This document shows, one piece after another, positions 21,973 through 27,640 of a stretch of 27,754 nt of DNA. The stretch covers positions 1 to 27,754 of the forward strand of contig CABQCC010000007.1 of NCBI GenBank assembly GCA_902462495.1, given 5' to 3'. Numbering within the stretch: the first letter of the stretch is position 1; each line of letters starts with the position of its first letter. This DNA comes from an uncultured Eubacterium sp. Its GTDB lineage: Bacteria; Bacillota; Clostridia; Oscillospirales; Acutalibacteraceae. The notes beneath the pieces are model-generated. The model was not told the origin of the DNA. It made no database searches and saw nothing but the letters and a program-made list of their open reading frames with translations. The position numbers and the translations under genes are program-made.

Positions 21973-22722
21973 TTAATATTCATATCGGCCTGAACCTGAA
22001 CTTGCCTGACGATTGTCGTAATTGCCCTCAAGAACTTTTGGAAAATTATTCGGAAGGACAAACCAATCAAATGTGATAACCCAGCCTTTATTATTCTTAC
22101 CCTGAAGAAAGTCGCTGTTTTTAATCTTATCAATAGCCTCAATGACCTTGTCATAGCCGTACTCATTGCAGCGAGCGTTTAAACTTTCATAACGCTTGGT
22201 ATGAGGAGTAAGTTTTATTATCGGTTTTATAAGCGTTCCCTGTACATAATCATTCCAATAATTACCGATTTTCTGCACCGAGTCCGACATAGAACTATTA
22301 TTACTATGTTTATTATTATGTTTATATATATTTATAGTGTTCGATTTTCGAACACTATCTGTTTGATTTTCGAACACTTCCTTGTTCGATTTTCGAACAC
22401 TATCTGTTTGATTTTCGAACACTTCCTTGTTCGATTTTCGAACAGCATTAATTTTTTCAAAATTTACATAATATCCAGTTTCATCTCTTTGAACTTCTTT
22501 ATTTATATATTCCTTATTTAAAAGATTTTGAATTGCAATATTAATTGTAGGACGGTTGAAGTGTGCAAATTTTGCAATATTCTTTTGAGTACCAAAAAAA
22601 CGATTAATACCATCTCGGCTAAATCCGTAAATTATTGCAAAAACATCCCTTTCGGAGCCTTTTAATCCCAAATCCGTCATAAACCAATCATGAATTACAA
22701 AATAGTAATTTTGTTCAGCCAT
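21973..22722 (-). CDS. Replication initiator with N-terminal winged helix
   Basis: A 249-aa protein with the N-terminal helix-turn-helix domain found in phage replication proteins (HDWFMTDLGLKGSERDVFAI, GTQKNIAKFAHFNRPTINIA). Residues 94-128 repeat: VRKSNKEVFENQTDS occurs twice and VRKSN once more. These come from a DNA repeat that looks like an iteron array. The C-terminal part (about 150-249) resembles a DnaD-like or helicase-loader-binding tail (NARCNEYGYDKVIEAIDKIK, NNKGWVITFDWFVLPNNFPK). It likely binds the repeats in its own gene and recruits the loader encoded next. Confidence 0.85.
   Translation of the reverse strand: MAEQNYYFVIHDWFMTDLGLKGSERDVFAIIYGFSRDGINRFFGTQKNIAKFAHFNRPTINIAIQNLLNKEYINKEVQRDETGYYVNFEKINAVRKSNKEVFENQTDSVRKSNKEVFENQTDSVRKSNTINIYKHNNKHSNNSSMSDSVQKIGNYWNDYVQGTLIKPIIKLTPHTKRYESLNARCNEYGYDKVIEAIDKIKNSDFLQGKNNKGWVITFDWFVLPNNFPKVLEGNYDNRQASSGSGRYEY
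22291..22336. other. AT-rich stretch next to the iterons, candidate unwinding element
   Basis: About 46 bases almost free of G and C (TTATTATTATG, TATATATATTTATAG) lie directly beside the iterons. The combination matches the layout of lambda-type phage origins. It also codes for the Asn/Lys/His-rich linker of the initiator. Confidence 0.6.
22334..22444. repeat. ori: Five iteron-like repeats inside the initiator gene, probable origin
   Basis: TGT-T(C/T)GATTTTCGAACA repeats start at 22338, 22360, 22383, 22405 and 22428, with spacings of 22, 23, 22 and 23 bases, about two helix turns. Each centre is a palindrome; the first extends to 11-bp arms around TTT (334-358). A 45-bp unit repeats, so the protein stays in frame. 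Confidence 0.75.
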
Positions 22723-22738
22723 TTTTCACAACACCTCA

Positions 22739-23161
22739 TCAAAACGGTAAATCGTCATCATCGGGAATTTCGTCAAAGTCCGAATTGTCGGCACTTGAAT
22801 AATTCGGATTTGCTTGCGAGCCTGCTGCACTGCCCGTTTCACTTTTTGAACCGCAGAACGATACATTGTTTGCCAAAACCTCGACTTGCTTCCTCTGATT
22901 ACCGTTTTTGTCTGTATAACTGCTTGTTTGTAACGTGCCCTCAACGGCAATCATAGAGCCTTTGTGAAAATATCTACTGATAAATTCCGCCGTTTGCCGC
23001 CAAGCCACGCAATCGATAAAATCCGCCTGTCTGTCCTGACCGCTCTTTTGGTAACTCCTATCACACGCTACTTGAAAGCGCATCACAGAAACACCGCTCG
23101 GAGTGGTGCGAACTTCTGGCTCAAAAGTGAGCCTGCCCATAAGGGCAACCATATTAATCAT
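22739..23161 (-). CDS. ssb: Single-stranded DNA-binding protein
   Basis: 140 aa with the normal OB-fold region (MVALMGRLTFEPEVRTTPSG, FIDCVAWRQTAEFISRYFHK, GSMIAVEGTLQTSSYTDKNG, QVEVLANNVSFCG) and a disordered Gly/Ser/Asn-rich linker. It ends in the acidic tip DDDDLPF that recruits replication partners. Length is slightly shorter than bacterial SSB. ATG 23161 has GAGAGGA upstream and overlaps the upstream nuclease stop. It protects ssDNA at the phage fork. Confidence 0.95.
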   Translation of the reverse strand: MINMVALMGRLTFEPEVRTTPSGVSVMRFQVACDRSYQKSGQDRQADFIDCVAWRQTAEFISRYFHKGSMIAVEGTLQTSSYTDKNGNQRKQVEVLANNVSFCGSKSETGSAAGSQANPNYSSADNSDFDEIPDDDDLPF

Positions 23162-23822
23162 TGTCTTTCCTCTCTTTCTTTTTTGTCCTTAAATTCAGCA
23201 CATCGCACAGATACTTATCAAGTTTGAGTCCGTATATATGGTACCGTTCAAAGAACCTGCTACCCTCTGCGTGTGCCTGAGTATGGTGCTTCCTGCACAA
23301 TGCAATAGCTTCCATACCGATATGTATAATCTCGTCACGGTTTCGCCCCATTCCGACAGCGGTCACATGATGAACCTCGGCTTTGGCGTTACAGACGGCA
23401 CATTTTCTGTGTTCAAGGCAAAGATACAAATATCGATTAATATCATCTGTGCGGTTAAGCAAGGAATCCCTCGTCGGCACATTCCACTCAAAGCAGAAAT
23501 CAATCAAATAATTTATAAATTCTTTCGCCGTTGTCATATCGCAATTTGATAAGCTGAACGGGCCAAGCTCGTTTTTAATTCTAAAATCAAACTGCATGCA
23601 AGCCCTGATGTATTCAGGCACATCACCGTTCCAGCTTGATATATCACGAATCATCGCGAAAATCTTTTTCCGCTGTTCTGCACTTATAAAACGATTATCA
23701 TTGAGACGAAGCTCAACGCTGTCGCTCTGCCTCTTTATCAGTTCCCTTGCTATCGGAATCGACGGCTTCACAGTCAAATATTCACCGTCATAGCTTACAA
23801 TTTCACCTGTTAAGATGTTCAT
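23154..23822 (-). CDS. Putative HNHc nuclease of the replication module
   Basis: 222 aa. The C-terminal half has an HNH fold: CAVCNAKAEVHHVTAVGMGR (first CxxC and HH), then HIGMEAIALCRKHHTQAHAE with the later His residues. The N-terminal half (TGEIVSYDGEYLTVKPSIPI, NRFISAEQRKKIFAMIRDIS) fits the putative HNHc nuclease family (PF16784-type) usually found beside phage SSB and recombination genes. ATGA overlap upstream. Probably acts on branched or replicating DNA, though its substrate is not known. Confidence 0.82.
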   Translation of the reverse strand: MNILTGEIVSYDGEYLTVKPSIPIARELIKRQSDSVELRLNDNRFISAEQRKKIFAMIRDISSWNGDVPEYIRACMQFDFRIKNELGPFSLSNCDMTTAKEFINYLIDFCFEWNVPTRDSLLNRTDDINRYLYLCLEHRKCAVCNAKAEVHHVTAVGMGRNRDEIIHIGMEAIALCRKHHTQAHAEGSRFFERYHIYGLKLDKYLCDVLNLRTKKKERKDND

Positions 23823-24100
23823 TTGAGAATCTCGTCAAGCAACAGCTTGTTGTACAGCTCATCCATAGCCTGCATATCATCGTGAGCCTGCTGTCTGTGT
23901 TCGGTTTCTTCGTCATCCTCTTCCGCCGACATAATTCGGATTGACGACGGAAGCGTTATAACATAGCCTGCTGTAATCACAATCAAAAGTAAAAACAATG
24001 TGAACCCGACCCAATAATTTGTGACGGTATCAAAAAAGCAGAAAAACGCTGTCCAACAAATCACGCTTAAACACAGAAGTGTTTTATTAATAATTTTCAT
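23819..24100 (-). CDS. Small membrane protein with two transmembrane helices
   Basis: 93 aa with two hydrophobic segments (LLCLSVICWTAFFCFFDTV and GFTLFLLLIVITAGYVITLP) and an acidic soluble tail (SAEEDDEETEHRQQAHDDMQ). It lies in the early operon between an HTH protein and the HNHc nuclease and overlaps both. No family recognised. Superinfection exclusion or membrane attachment of the replication complex are possible but not shown. Confidence 0.68.
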   Translation of the reverse strand: MKIINKTLLCLSVICWTAFFCFFDTVTNYWVGFTLFLLLIVITAGYVITLPSSIRIMSAEEDDEETEHRQQAHDDMQAMDELYNKLLLDEILK

Positions 24101-24407
24101 ATTCTGCCTCCGCCGCTCTTACCGGGTGCATAAAATATGAATAAAATGCCCAATTAAGTACAAGCTTTTTCTTGCCCAAATCCGAGCACGGAAAATCCTT
24201 GCGATTGAACATAGCCAAAACTGTAGGCCTGCTGTAATTTGTTATTTTCATAACATCATCAACATCCAAAAAGCAGGCTTTACCAAAGCATCGTTCAAGC
24301 CGTTCCTCGGCAACAAGCGTTAAATCGCATATATCACCGAGAAGCTCTTTAAGTTCATTTGCCTGAGCAAAGAAAGTATCGGTGTTTTCAATATTTTGTT
24401 TTACCAT
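24087..24407 (-). CDS. Early HTH protein (excisionase/MerR-like HTH)
   Basis: 106 aa. The C-terminal part has FLDVDDVMKITNYSRPTVLA and MFNRKDFPCSDLGKKKLVL, the order of an HTH_17/excisionase-type winged helix. The N-terminal half is helical (FFAQANELKELLGDICDLTL). AAGGAG precedes the ATG. It may be a phage regulator or excisionase. Directly upstream is the long inverted repeat at 24431-24572. Confidence 0.68.
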   Translation of the reverse strand: MVKQNIENTDTFFAQANELKELLGDICDLTLVAEERLERCFGKACFLDVDDVMKITNYSRPTVLAMFNRKDFPCSDLGKKKLVLNWAFYSYFMHPVRAAEAEYENY

Positions 24408-24430
24408 AGCGTTACTCCTTTTTTCCTTTT

Positions 24431-24572
24431 TGCAATGCTTAACGAAGCGCCGAAGCTCGGAGGAGTTTTCAAATGAAACAAAGTGAAAAAAGAGTATTTA
24501 TAAATTAGGAGAGGTATAAAAACGCAAAGCAAAAAATAAACAATAAACCCCGGCGCTCCGTTAAGCATTGCA
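24431..24572. repeat. 22-bp inverted repeat flanking 98 bases
   Basis: Arm 24431-24452 (TGCAATGCTTAACGAAGCGC+CG) matches the reverse complement of 24551-24572 at 21 of 22 bases. No target-site duplication is seen. The interior holds GGAGGAG and GGAGAGG on the plus strand and a possible 11-codon ORF at 24473. On the minus strand it is the leader of the HTH gene at 24087. Confidence 0.85.
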
Positions 24573-24592
24573 AGTATTAATTTTTTTTGATA

Positions 24593-24751
24593 TTAACTGT
24601 CGTATTTTTCTTTTTCTTTCAAATACTGACACATCGGTTTATAAAATTTGCAAACTTCATTTCTGCAATAAAGCTTTTTCAACGCTTTACATCCGTCATC
24701 AGAGTCATCTGAATAAGCAAAGCATCCTTTTTTTATTCCTGCTGATAACAT
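24593..24751 (-). CDS. Small Cys-rich early protein
   Basis: 52 aa: MLSAGIKKGCFAYSDDSDDG, CKALKKLYCRNEVCKFYKPM, CQYLKEKEKYDS, with five cysteines in a pattern suited to a zinc finger. A frame starting 11 codons earlier exists, but GAGGTGAG lies 5 bases before ATG 24751, a much better start. It follows Cro and is probably the second early gene. Not a known family. Confidence 0.7.
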   Translation of the reverse strand: MLSAGIKKGCFAYSDDSDDGCKALKKLYCRNEVCKFYKPMCQYLKEKEKYDS

Positions 24752-24775
24752 TTTTCTCACCTCGCTTTCAAATTC

Positions 24776-24791
24776 GTCCCACATTTGGGAC
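24776..24791. promoter_or_regulatory. Operator-like palindrome at the 3' end of cro
   Basis: GTCCCA-CATT-TGGGAC is a perfect palindrome. Its half-site TGGGAC is the core of the three operator repeats in the cro/repressor intergenic region. It may be a fourth, downstream repressor site. Confidence 0.5.
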
Positions 24792-25000
24792 TATTCGGAT
24801 AAAAAAATATCTACCTTTTCCGATTTTTCAACTATTTGCAATACTTCACATATTTTAAGAATTTCGCCCGTCTTAAACTCACTTTTATTATTAAGTTTAT
24901 TATTAAAAGTGTCCTTATTCATATTTATAAGCTTTGCGAACGAACGCTGAGAAAAACCTTTACTTACAATCAATCCTTTAAGCTTATTAGTATTTGTCAT
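24791..25000 (-). CDS. Cro-like XRE repressor
   Basis: A 69-aa protein made of a single XRE HTH (KLKGLIVSKGFSQRSFAKLI, NMNKDTFNNKLNNKSEFKTG, EILKICEVLQIVE). It is divergent from the repressor and first in the early operon, as Cro is. AAGGATGTGAG precedes ATG, and a consensus promoter lies upstream. It should block the repressor promoter during lytic growth. Confidence 0.85.
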   Translation of the reverse strand: MTNTNKLKGLIVSKGFSQRSFAKLINMNKDTFNNKLNNKSEFKTGEILKICEVLQIVEKSEKVDIFLSE

Positions 25001-25025
25001 AATTATCTCACATCCTTTCGTTTCA

Positions 25026-25128
25026 TTTTTGGGACGATTTCACTATAGCACACTAAAAATTATTTGTCAAGCATTTTTGGGACAAAAAATTGTTTTTTTT
25101 CATTAAATTGCTTGCTTTTTTGGGACGA
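25026..25128. promoter_or_regulatory. Three operator repeats TTTTTGGGAC(G/A)A
   Basis: Copies at 25026-25037, 25074-25085 and 25117-25128, all in the same direction. The first covers the start of the cro transcript, the second lies just upstream of its -35, and the third lies between -35 and -10 of the repressor promoter, so one protein could control both promoters. Confidence 0.72.
25042..25070 (-). promoter_or_regulatory. Early (cro) promoter
   Basis: Minus strand TTGACA (25070-25065), 17-bp spacer, TATAGT (25047-25042) with TG one base before the -10. Consensus-like and placed about 42 bases before Cro. Confidence 0.88.
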
Positions 25129-25140
25129 TAATGGTATTAT
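25112..25140 (+). promoter_or_regulatory. Repressor promoter
   Basis: TTGCTT (25112-25117), 17-bp spacer, TATTAT (25135-25140). The spacer contains an operator copy. The transcript leader to ATG 25160 is very short, with GAGGTGAG as ribosome site. Confidence 0.7.
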
Positions 25141-25159
25141 TATTTCACGAGGTGAGTTT

Positions 25160-25480
25160 ATGAGTGAAATATCTAAAAGAATTTTATCATTAATTGAAAA
25201 AAACGATATATCTTACGGAGAATTATCTAAGCAAACAAAAATACCAAAATCTGCTTTACAAAGATACGCCACAGGCGAAACTGAAAAAATACCGATTACT
25301 CGTATTGAAATTATGGCAAAGGCTTTACATACAACAGCTTCCTATATTATGGGTTGGGATGAAGAAAAACAACCTACCAATAATGATAGGTTGCTTGAGG
25401 CTTTAAAAACTATGACGGATGACGAAATTCAGAACTTGATTGATTACGCCGATTATTTAAAGAGCAAGCGTAATAATTGA
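25160..25480 (+). CDS. Lysogeny repressor, XRE HTH without protease domain
   Basis: A 106-aa cI-like protein. The N-terminal HTH occupies about residues 3-65 (RILSLIEKNDISYGELSKQT, KIPKSALQRYATGETEKIPI, MAKALHTTASYIMGW). The C-terminal tail (TMTDDEIQNLIDYADYLKSK) is a short helix of the kind seen in clostridial XRE proteins. There is no S24/LexA-type cleavage domain and no ImmA/IrrE-type metallopeptidase gene nearby, so induction must work another way. The long frame begins at 25064, but ATG 25160 has GAGGTGAG upstream. Its 3' end overlaps a minus-strand small gene. Confidence 0.85.
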   Translation: MSEISKRILSLIEKNDISYGELSKQTKIPKSALQRYATGETEKIPITRIEIMAKALHTTASYIMGWDEEKQPTNNDRLLEALKTMTDDEIQNLIDYADYLKSKRNN

Positions 25481-25547
25481 GTAATTCTTCTTGTTCTTCT
25501 TCTGTAAGCTCTGCAAATATTTTGAGCAATTCCTCTTTTAATTTCAT
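25410..25547 (-). CDS. 45-aa protein antisense to the repressor 3' end
   Basis: MKLKEELLKIFAELTEEEQE, ELLNYYACSLNNRRNQSSSE, FRHPS. AAAGGAGTGAG lies 5 bases before ATG 25547, and a promoter with 17-bp spacing is upstream with a leader of about 20 bases, so this is a complete expression unit. It overlaps the last 71 bases of the repressor gene on the other strand. The segment LTEEEQEELLNYY resembles the repressor tail MTDDEIQNLIDYA, suggesting it could bind the same partner surface. Family not recognised; the antirepressor role is inference. Confidence 0.7.
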   Translation of the reverse strand: MKLKEELLKIFAELTEEEQEELLNYYACSLNNRRNQSSSEFRHPS

Positions 25548-25573
25548 ATTGCTCACTCCTTTCCCTACCATTT

Positions 25574-25602
25574 ATATTACAGAACGAATGTACAAATTTC
25601 AA
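25574..25602 (-). promoter_or_regulatory. Promoter of the antisense small gene with LexA-box-like sequence
   Basis: Minus strand TTGAAA (25602-25597), 17-bp spacer, TAATAT (25579-25574). GAACGAATGTAC (25582-25593) in the spacer matches the Gram-positive LexA core GAAC-N4-GTTC at 7 of 8 positions. Confidence 0.68.
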
Positions 25603-25651
25603 GAAAAAATACATTTTAAGTCCAAAAAATCACCCTTGTAAATTTTACCGT

Positions 25652-25680
25652 TTGCAATTCAGCACTTGGTGAATTATCAT
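25652..25680 (+). promoter_or_regulatory. Promoter of the HIRAN-like membrane protein gene
   Basis: TTGCAA (25652-25657), 17-bp spacer, TATCAT (25675-25680). AATTCA-N8-TGAATT (25656-25675) forms an inverted repeat through the spacer and could be an operator. About 42 bases separate it from ATG 25723. Confidence 0.55.
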
Positions 25681-25722
25681 AATAATACAATTAACATTTA
25701 AGTCAAAAAAAGGAGAATAATA

Positions 25723-26232
25723 ATGACAAAGAAAAAATTTAAGATTTATACGATTGTTTCCGTACTGTTATTTATCGGCTCGATAGGAGTTATAGTACAG
25801 GACAAAGACGCAAAATATTTACTTGTCGCACTTATAATTGCCGTTATCTATGCTTTTGTAGTTTTAAAATTCACAGGCAAAATAGGCAAAAAGAGTGAAC
25901 CTGCTGCAATGCAAACACAAACGGTTTCCGACCCTAACGCAACATACTCAAAAGTCAGAGGAGTTACATATCCATGCAAAAAAGACAGCAATGTAAACCG
26001 TCAGGATGTTGTTGCCAAGCTGAAGCCTAACGAAAAGCTCACAGTTGAAAAATACGAATACAATGGTGAGCCTGCAATTATGTTGCTCAACAGCAACGGT
26101 CTTGATGTTGGCAATTTCTCGGCAGATATGGCAAAGAAACTCTACAACAAAGAATTTGATGTTTTTGTATCCGAAATAACAGGCGGTAACGGCAGAAACC
26201 GTGGTTGTAACATTGTTATAAAACACAAATAA
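25723..26232 (+). CDS. Membrane-anchored HIRAN-like protein
   Basis: 169 aa. Two transmembrane helices at the N-terminus (YTIVSVLLFIGSIGVIV and YLLVALIIAVIYAFVVLKF), a linker, then a C-terminal domain from about residue 76. That domain has the HIRAN-like order: VRGVTYPC, RQDVVAKLKPNEKLTVEKYE, PAIMLLNSNGLDVGNFSADM, AKKLYNKEFDVFVSEITGG. HIRAN domains are thought to recognise damaged DNA or stalled forks. A membrane-bound version next to the integrase is typical of prophage cargo. It has AAAGGAG and its own promoter, so it may be made in the lysogen. Confidence in HIRAN is moderate. Confidence 0.75.
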   Translation: MTKKKFKIYTIVSVLLFIGSIGVIVQDKDAKYLLVALIIAVIYAFVVLKFTGKIGKKSEPAAMQTQTVSDPNATYSKVRGVTYPCKKDSNVNRQDVVAKLKPNEKLTVEKYEYNGEPAIMLLNSNGLDVGNFSADMAKKLYNKEFDVFVSEITGGNGRNRGCNIVIKHK

Positions 26233-26270
26233 ATAAAAAAAGCCCAAGAACTATTGCAGTAGTCCTTGAG
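26232..26270 (-). terminator. Minus-strand terminator left of the integrase promoter
   Basis: CAAGAACTA (26245-26253) / TAGTCCTTG (26260-26268), one mismatch, loop of 6. On the minus strand a run of seven T follows. It would stop transcripts coming from the integrase side; no minus-strand gene is seen there. Confidence 0.6.
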
Positions 26271-26293
26271 CCGATAGCAGAGCGTGATATAAT
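26266..26293 (+). promoter_or_regulatory. Integrase promoter
   Basis: TTGAGC (26266-26271), 16-bp spacer, TGA-TATAAT extended -10 (TATAAT 26288-26293). A perfect 9-bp palindrome, TATAATCTT / AAGATTATA (26288-26296 and 26312-26320), starts on the -10. Confidence 0.62.
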
Positions 26294-26324
26294 CTTACTC
26301 CACAAATCACAAAGATTATACCAC

Positions 26325-26356
26325 ACCCTGCTCCATAAATCAAGCAGGGTATTTTT
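26325..26356 (+). terminator. Terminator in the integrase leader
   Basis: Perfect 8-bp stem ACCCTGCT (26325-26332) / AGCAGGGT (26343-26350), loop CCATAAATCA, then ATTTTT. It lies between the integrase promoter and gene, so it also can attenuate integrase. Confidence 0.82.
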
Positions 26357-26358
26357 AT

Positions 26359-26391
26359 GCCCTTTTATATAATTACGCTTAAAGAAAGGGC
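26359..26391 (+). promoter_or_regulatory. Hairpin that may hide the integrase ribosome site
   Basis: GCCCTTT (26359-26365) pairs with AAAGGGC (26385-26391), the second arm being the Shine-Dalgarno of the integrase ATG at 26398. Inferred from base pairing only. Confidence 0.5.
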
Positions 26392-26397
26392 GATACT

Positions 26398-27573
26398 ATG
26401 GCAAAACGAAAACCAAAAAGAACTTACGGAGACGGTTCAATCTATTGGAATGAAAGTCGAAATCAATGGGTCGGGCAATATATCGCAGGAACCAGCCCGG
26501 ACGGGAAGCAAAAAAAGAAATTCATATATAGCAAAGATTTAAAAATTGTAAAGCAGAAAATGGATAAAGCAATAGCCGAACTGAAGCTCGGATGTTATGT
26601 TGAACCGTCCAAAATGACGCTTGTTGACTTGGCAACATCCATTAACGATAACAAGAAAGCGTTAAATATAATTAAGGACGGCACTTATCAACGAAATATT
26701 TATAGCATCAGCCTGCTGCAAAGCAACAGTGCAATTAATAGTACACCAGTTCAGAAGCTCACAGAAACCGTTTTGACGGCTTTTCTATCGCAAATGACAA
26801 ATTATTCTAATTCAACAATAAAAAAAGTTTATCAAACAATGGGCGGTGCATTTAAGCGTGCCGTCAAGTTAGGAATTATTAATCGTTCCCCGTTGGAAGA
26901 TGTTGCAATGCCAAAAAGCAAAAAGCAAACAAAGAAAATTCGTGCTTTATCACTTGATGAACAACGCAAATTAATTGAAGCACTAAATCAAGACGATAAA
27001 GAACCGTATCGAACAATGATATTGATTGAATTATTCACCGGTATGAGAATGGGCGAAATCGGCGCCTTACCTGTCGAGCAAGTTGAGAGCATCAAGAATT
27101 TTAAAACTCTTAAAATTGAGCGGACACTGACAAGGGGAATTGATTACAAGCCGACCGTTGGAGCTTCAACAAAAACTTATGCCGGACAAAGAGTGATAAC
27201 TCTTGATTCAGCTGTTCAATCATTAATTTTAAGATTTTATAATAATTCGTATAGGCCGAATGACTACGGTTTGTTATTCGTTTCTAAAGACAGTACACTT
27301 GTAACAGCCGGAATGGTTAATAGTTATTACAAGCGATTGATTGAGCGATACAACATAACAGATATAACCGCCTGCAATCAACACCAGCTTCGTCACACCT
27401 ATGCAACAAGATGTATCGAAAGCGGTATGCCTGCGAAAGTTCTGCAAAAACAACTTGGACATAGAGATATTCAGACCACGCTCAACACTTACTGTGATGT
27501 TTTTGAGCAGTTCGAGCAGACTTATATTGACAAGGTCAATTCTTATTATGCCGACAACGGAATAGCAATTTAA
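26398..27573 (+). CDS. int: Tyrosine-family phage integrase
   Basis: A 391-aa integrase that recombines attP with attB. An N-terminal arm-binding domain (about 1-65, GDGSIYWNESRNQWVGQYIA) is followed by the core-binding domain (70-170). The catalytic domain has Arg217 (TGMRMGEIGAL), likely Lys259 (STKTYAGQR), His329 and Arg332 (HQLRHTYATRC), His355 (LGHRDIQTT) and the nucleophile Tyr365 (TLNTYCDVF). All active residues are present. It is at the right edge, reading toward attR, and its start follows GAAAGGG. The gene has its own promoter with a terminator and a ribosome-site hairpin in the leader. Confidence 0.96.
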   Translation: MAKRKPKRTYGDGSIYWNESRNQWVGQYIAGTSPDGKQKKKFIYSKDLKIVKQKMDKAIAELKLGCYVEPSKMTLVDLATSINDNKKALNIIKDGTYQRNIYSISLLQSNSAINSTPVQKLTETVLTAFLSQMTNYSNSTIKKVYQTMGGAFKRAVKLGIINRSPLEDVAMPKSKKQTKKIRALSLDEQRKLIEALNQDDKEPYRTMILIELFTGMRMGEIGALPVEQVESIKNFKTLKIERTLTRGIDYKPTVGASTKTYAGQRVITLDSAVQSLILRFYNNSYRPNDYGLLFVSKDSTLVTAGMVNSYYKRLIERYNITDITACNQHQLRHTYATRCIESGMPAKVLQKQLGHRDIQTTLNTYCDVFEQFEQTYIDKVNSYYADNGIAI

Positions 27574-27577
27574 AAAA

Positions 27578-27608
27578 AAGAGGGGCAGACTTATAATCTA
27601 CCCCTCTT
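27578..27608. terminator. Terminator between integrase and attR
   Basis: AAGAGGGG (27578-27585) / CCCCTCTT (27601-27608), extended by AGA/TCT. The plus strand has few T. On the minus strand eight T follow, so it strongly blocks transcription entering from the right flank. Confidence 0.8.
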
Positions 27609-27625
27609 AAAAAATGACTGCAATT

Positions 27626-27640
27626 ATGACTGCACTTTGA
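27626..27640 (+). other. attR: Candidate attR core (15-bp direct repeat)
   Basis: ATGACTGCACTTTGA, identical to 677-691, 53 bases after the integrase stop. A further ATGACTGCA is at 27614-27622. The following host-side bases (27641-27754) show no gene; a small hairpin GCCT/AGGC lies near 27693-27707. Confidence 0.62.

Larger units (their letters stand above)
677..27640. mobile_element. Temperate siphophage prophage (HK97-type head), about 27 kb
   Basis: A full set of phage modules lies between two 15-bp direct repeats: tyrosine integrase at the right end, repressor/Cro switch, replication genes, late activator, packaging, head, tail, lysis, then two cargo genes next to the left repeat. The order and the single minus-strand orientation of the early and late genes are those of a temperate siphovirus of Firmicutes. 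No lytic module looks broken. The edges depend on the 15-bp repeat being the real attachment core. Confidence 0.88.

Noticed and set aside
22334..22444. Regular repeats resembling a CRISPR array.
   Set aside because: Repeats are 17-19 bases with 3-6 base gaps, no true spacers, lie within a coding gene, and no cas genes exist in the window.
26357..26542. Plus-strand frame overlapping the integrase start (MPFYIITLKERAILW...).
   Set aside because: Shifted frame inside the integrase gene, no ribosome site, its first bases form part of the terminator/hairpin leader.
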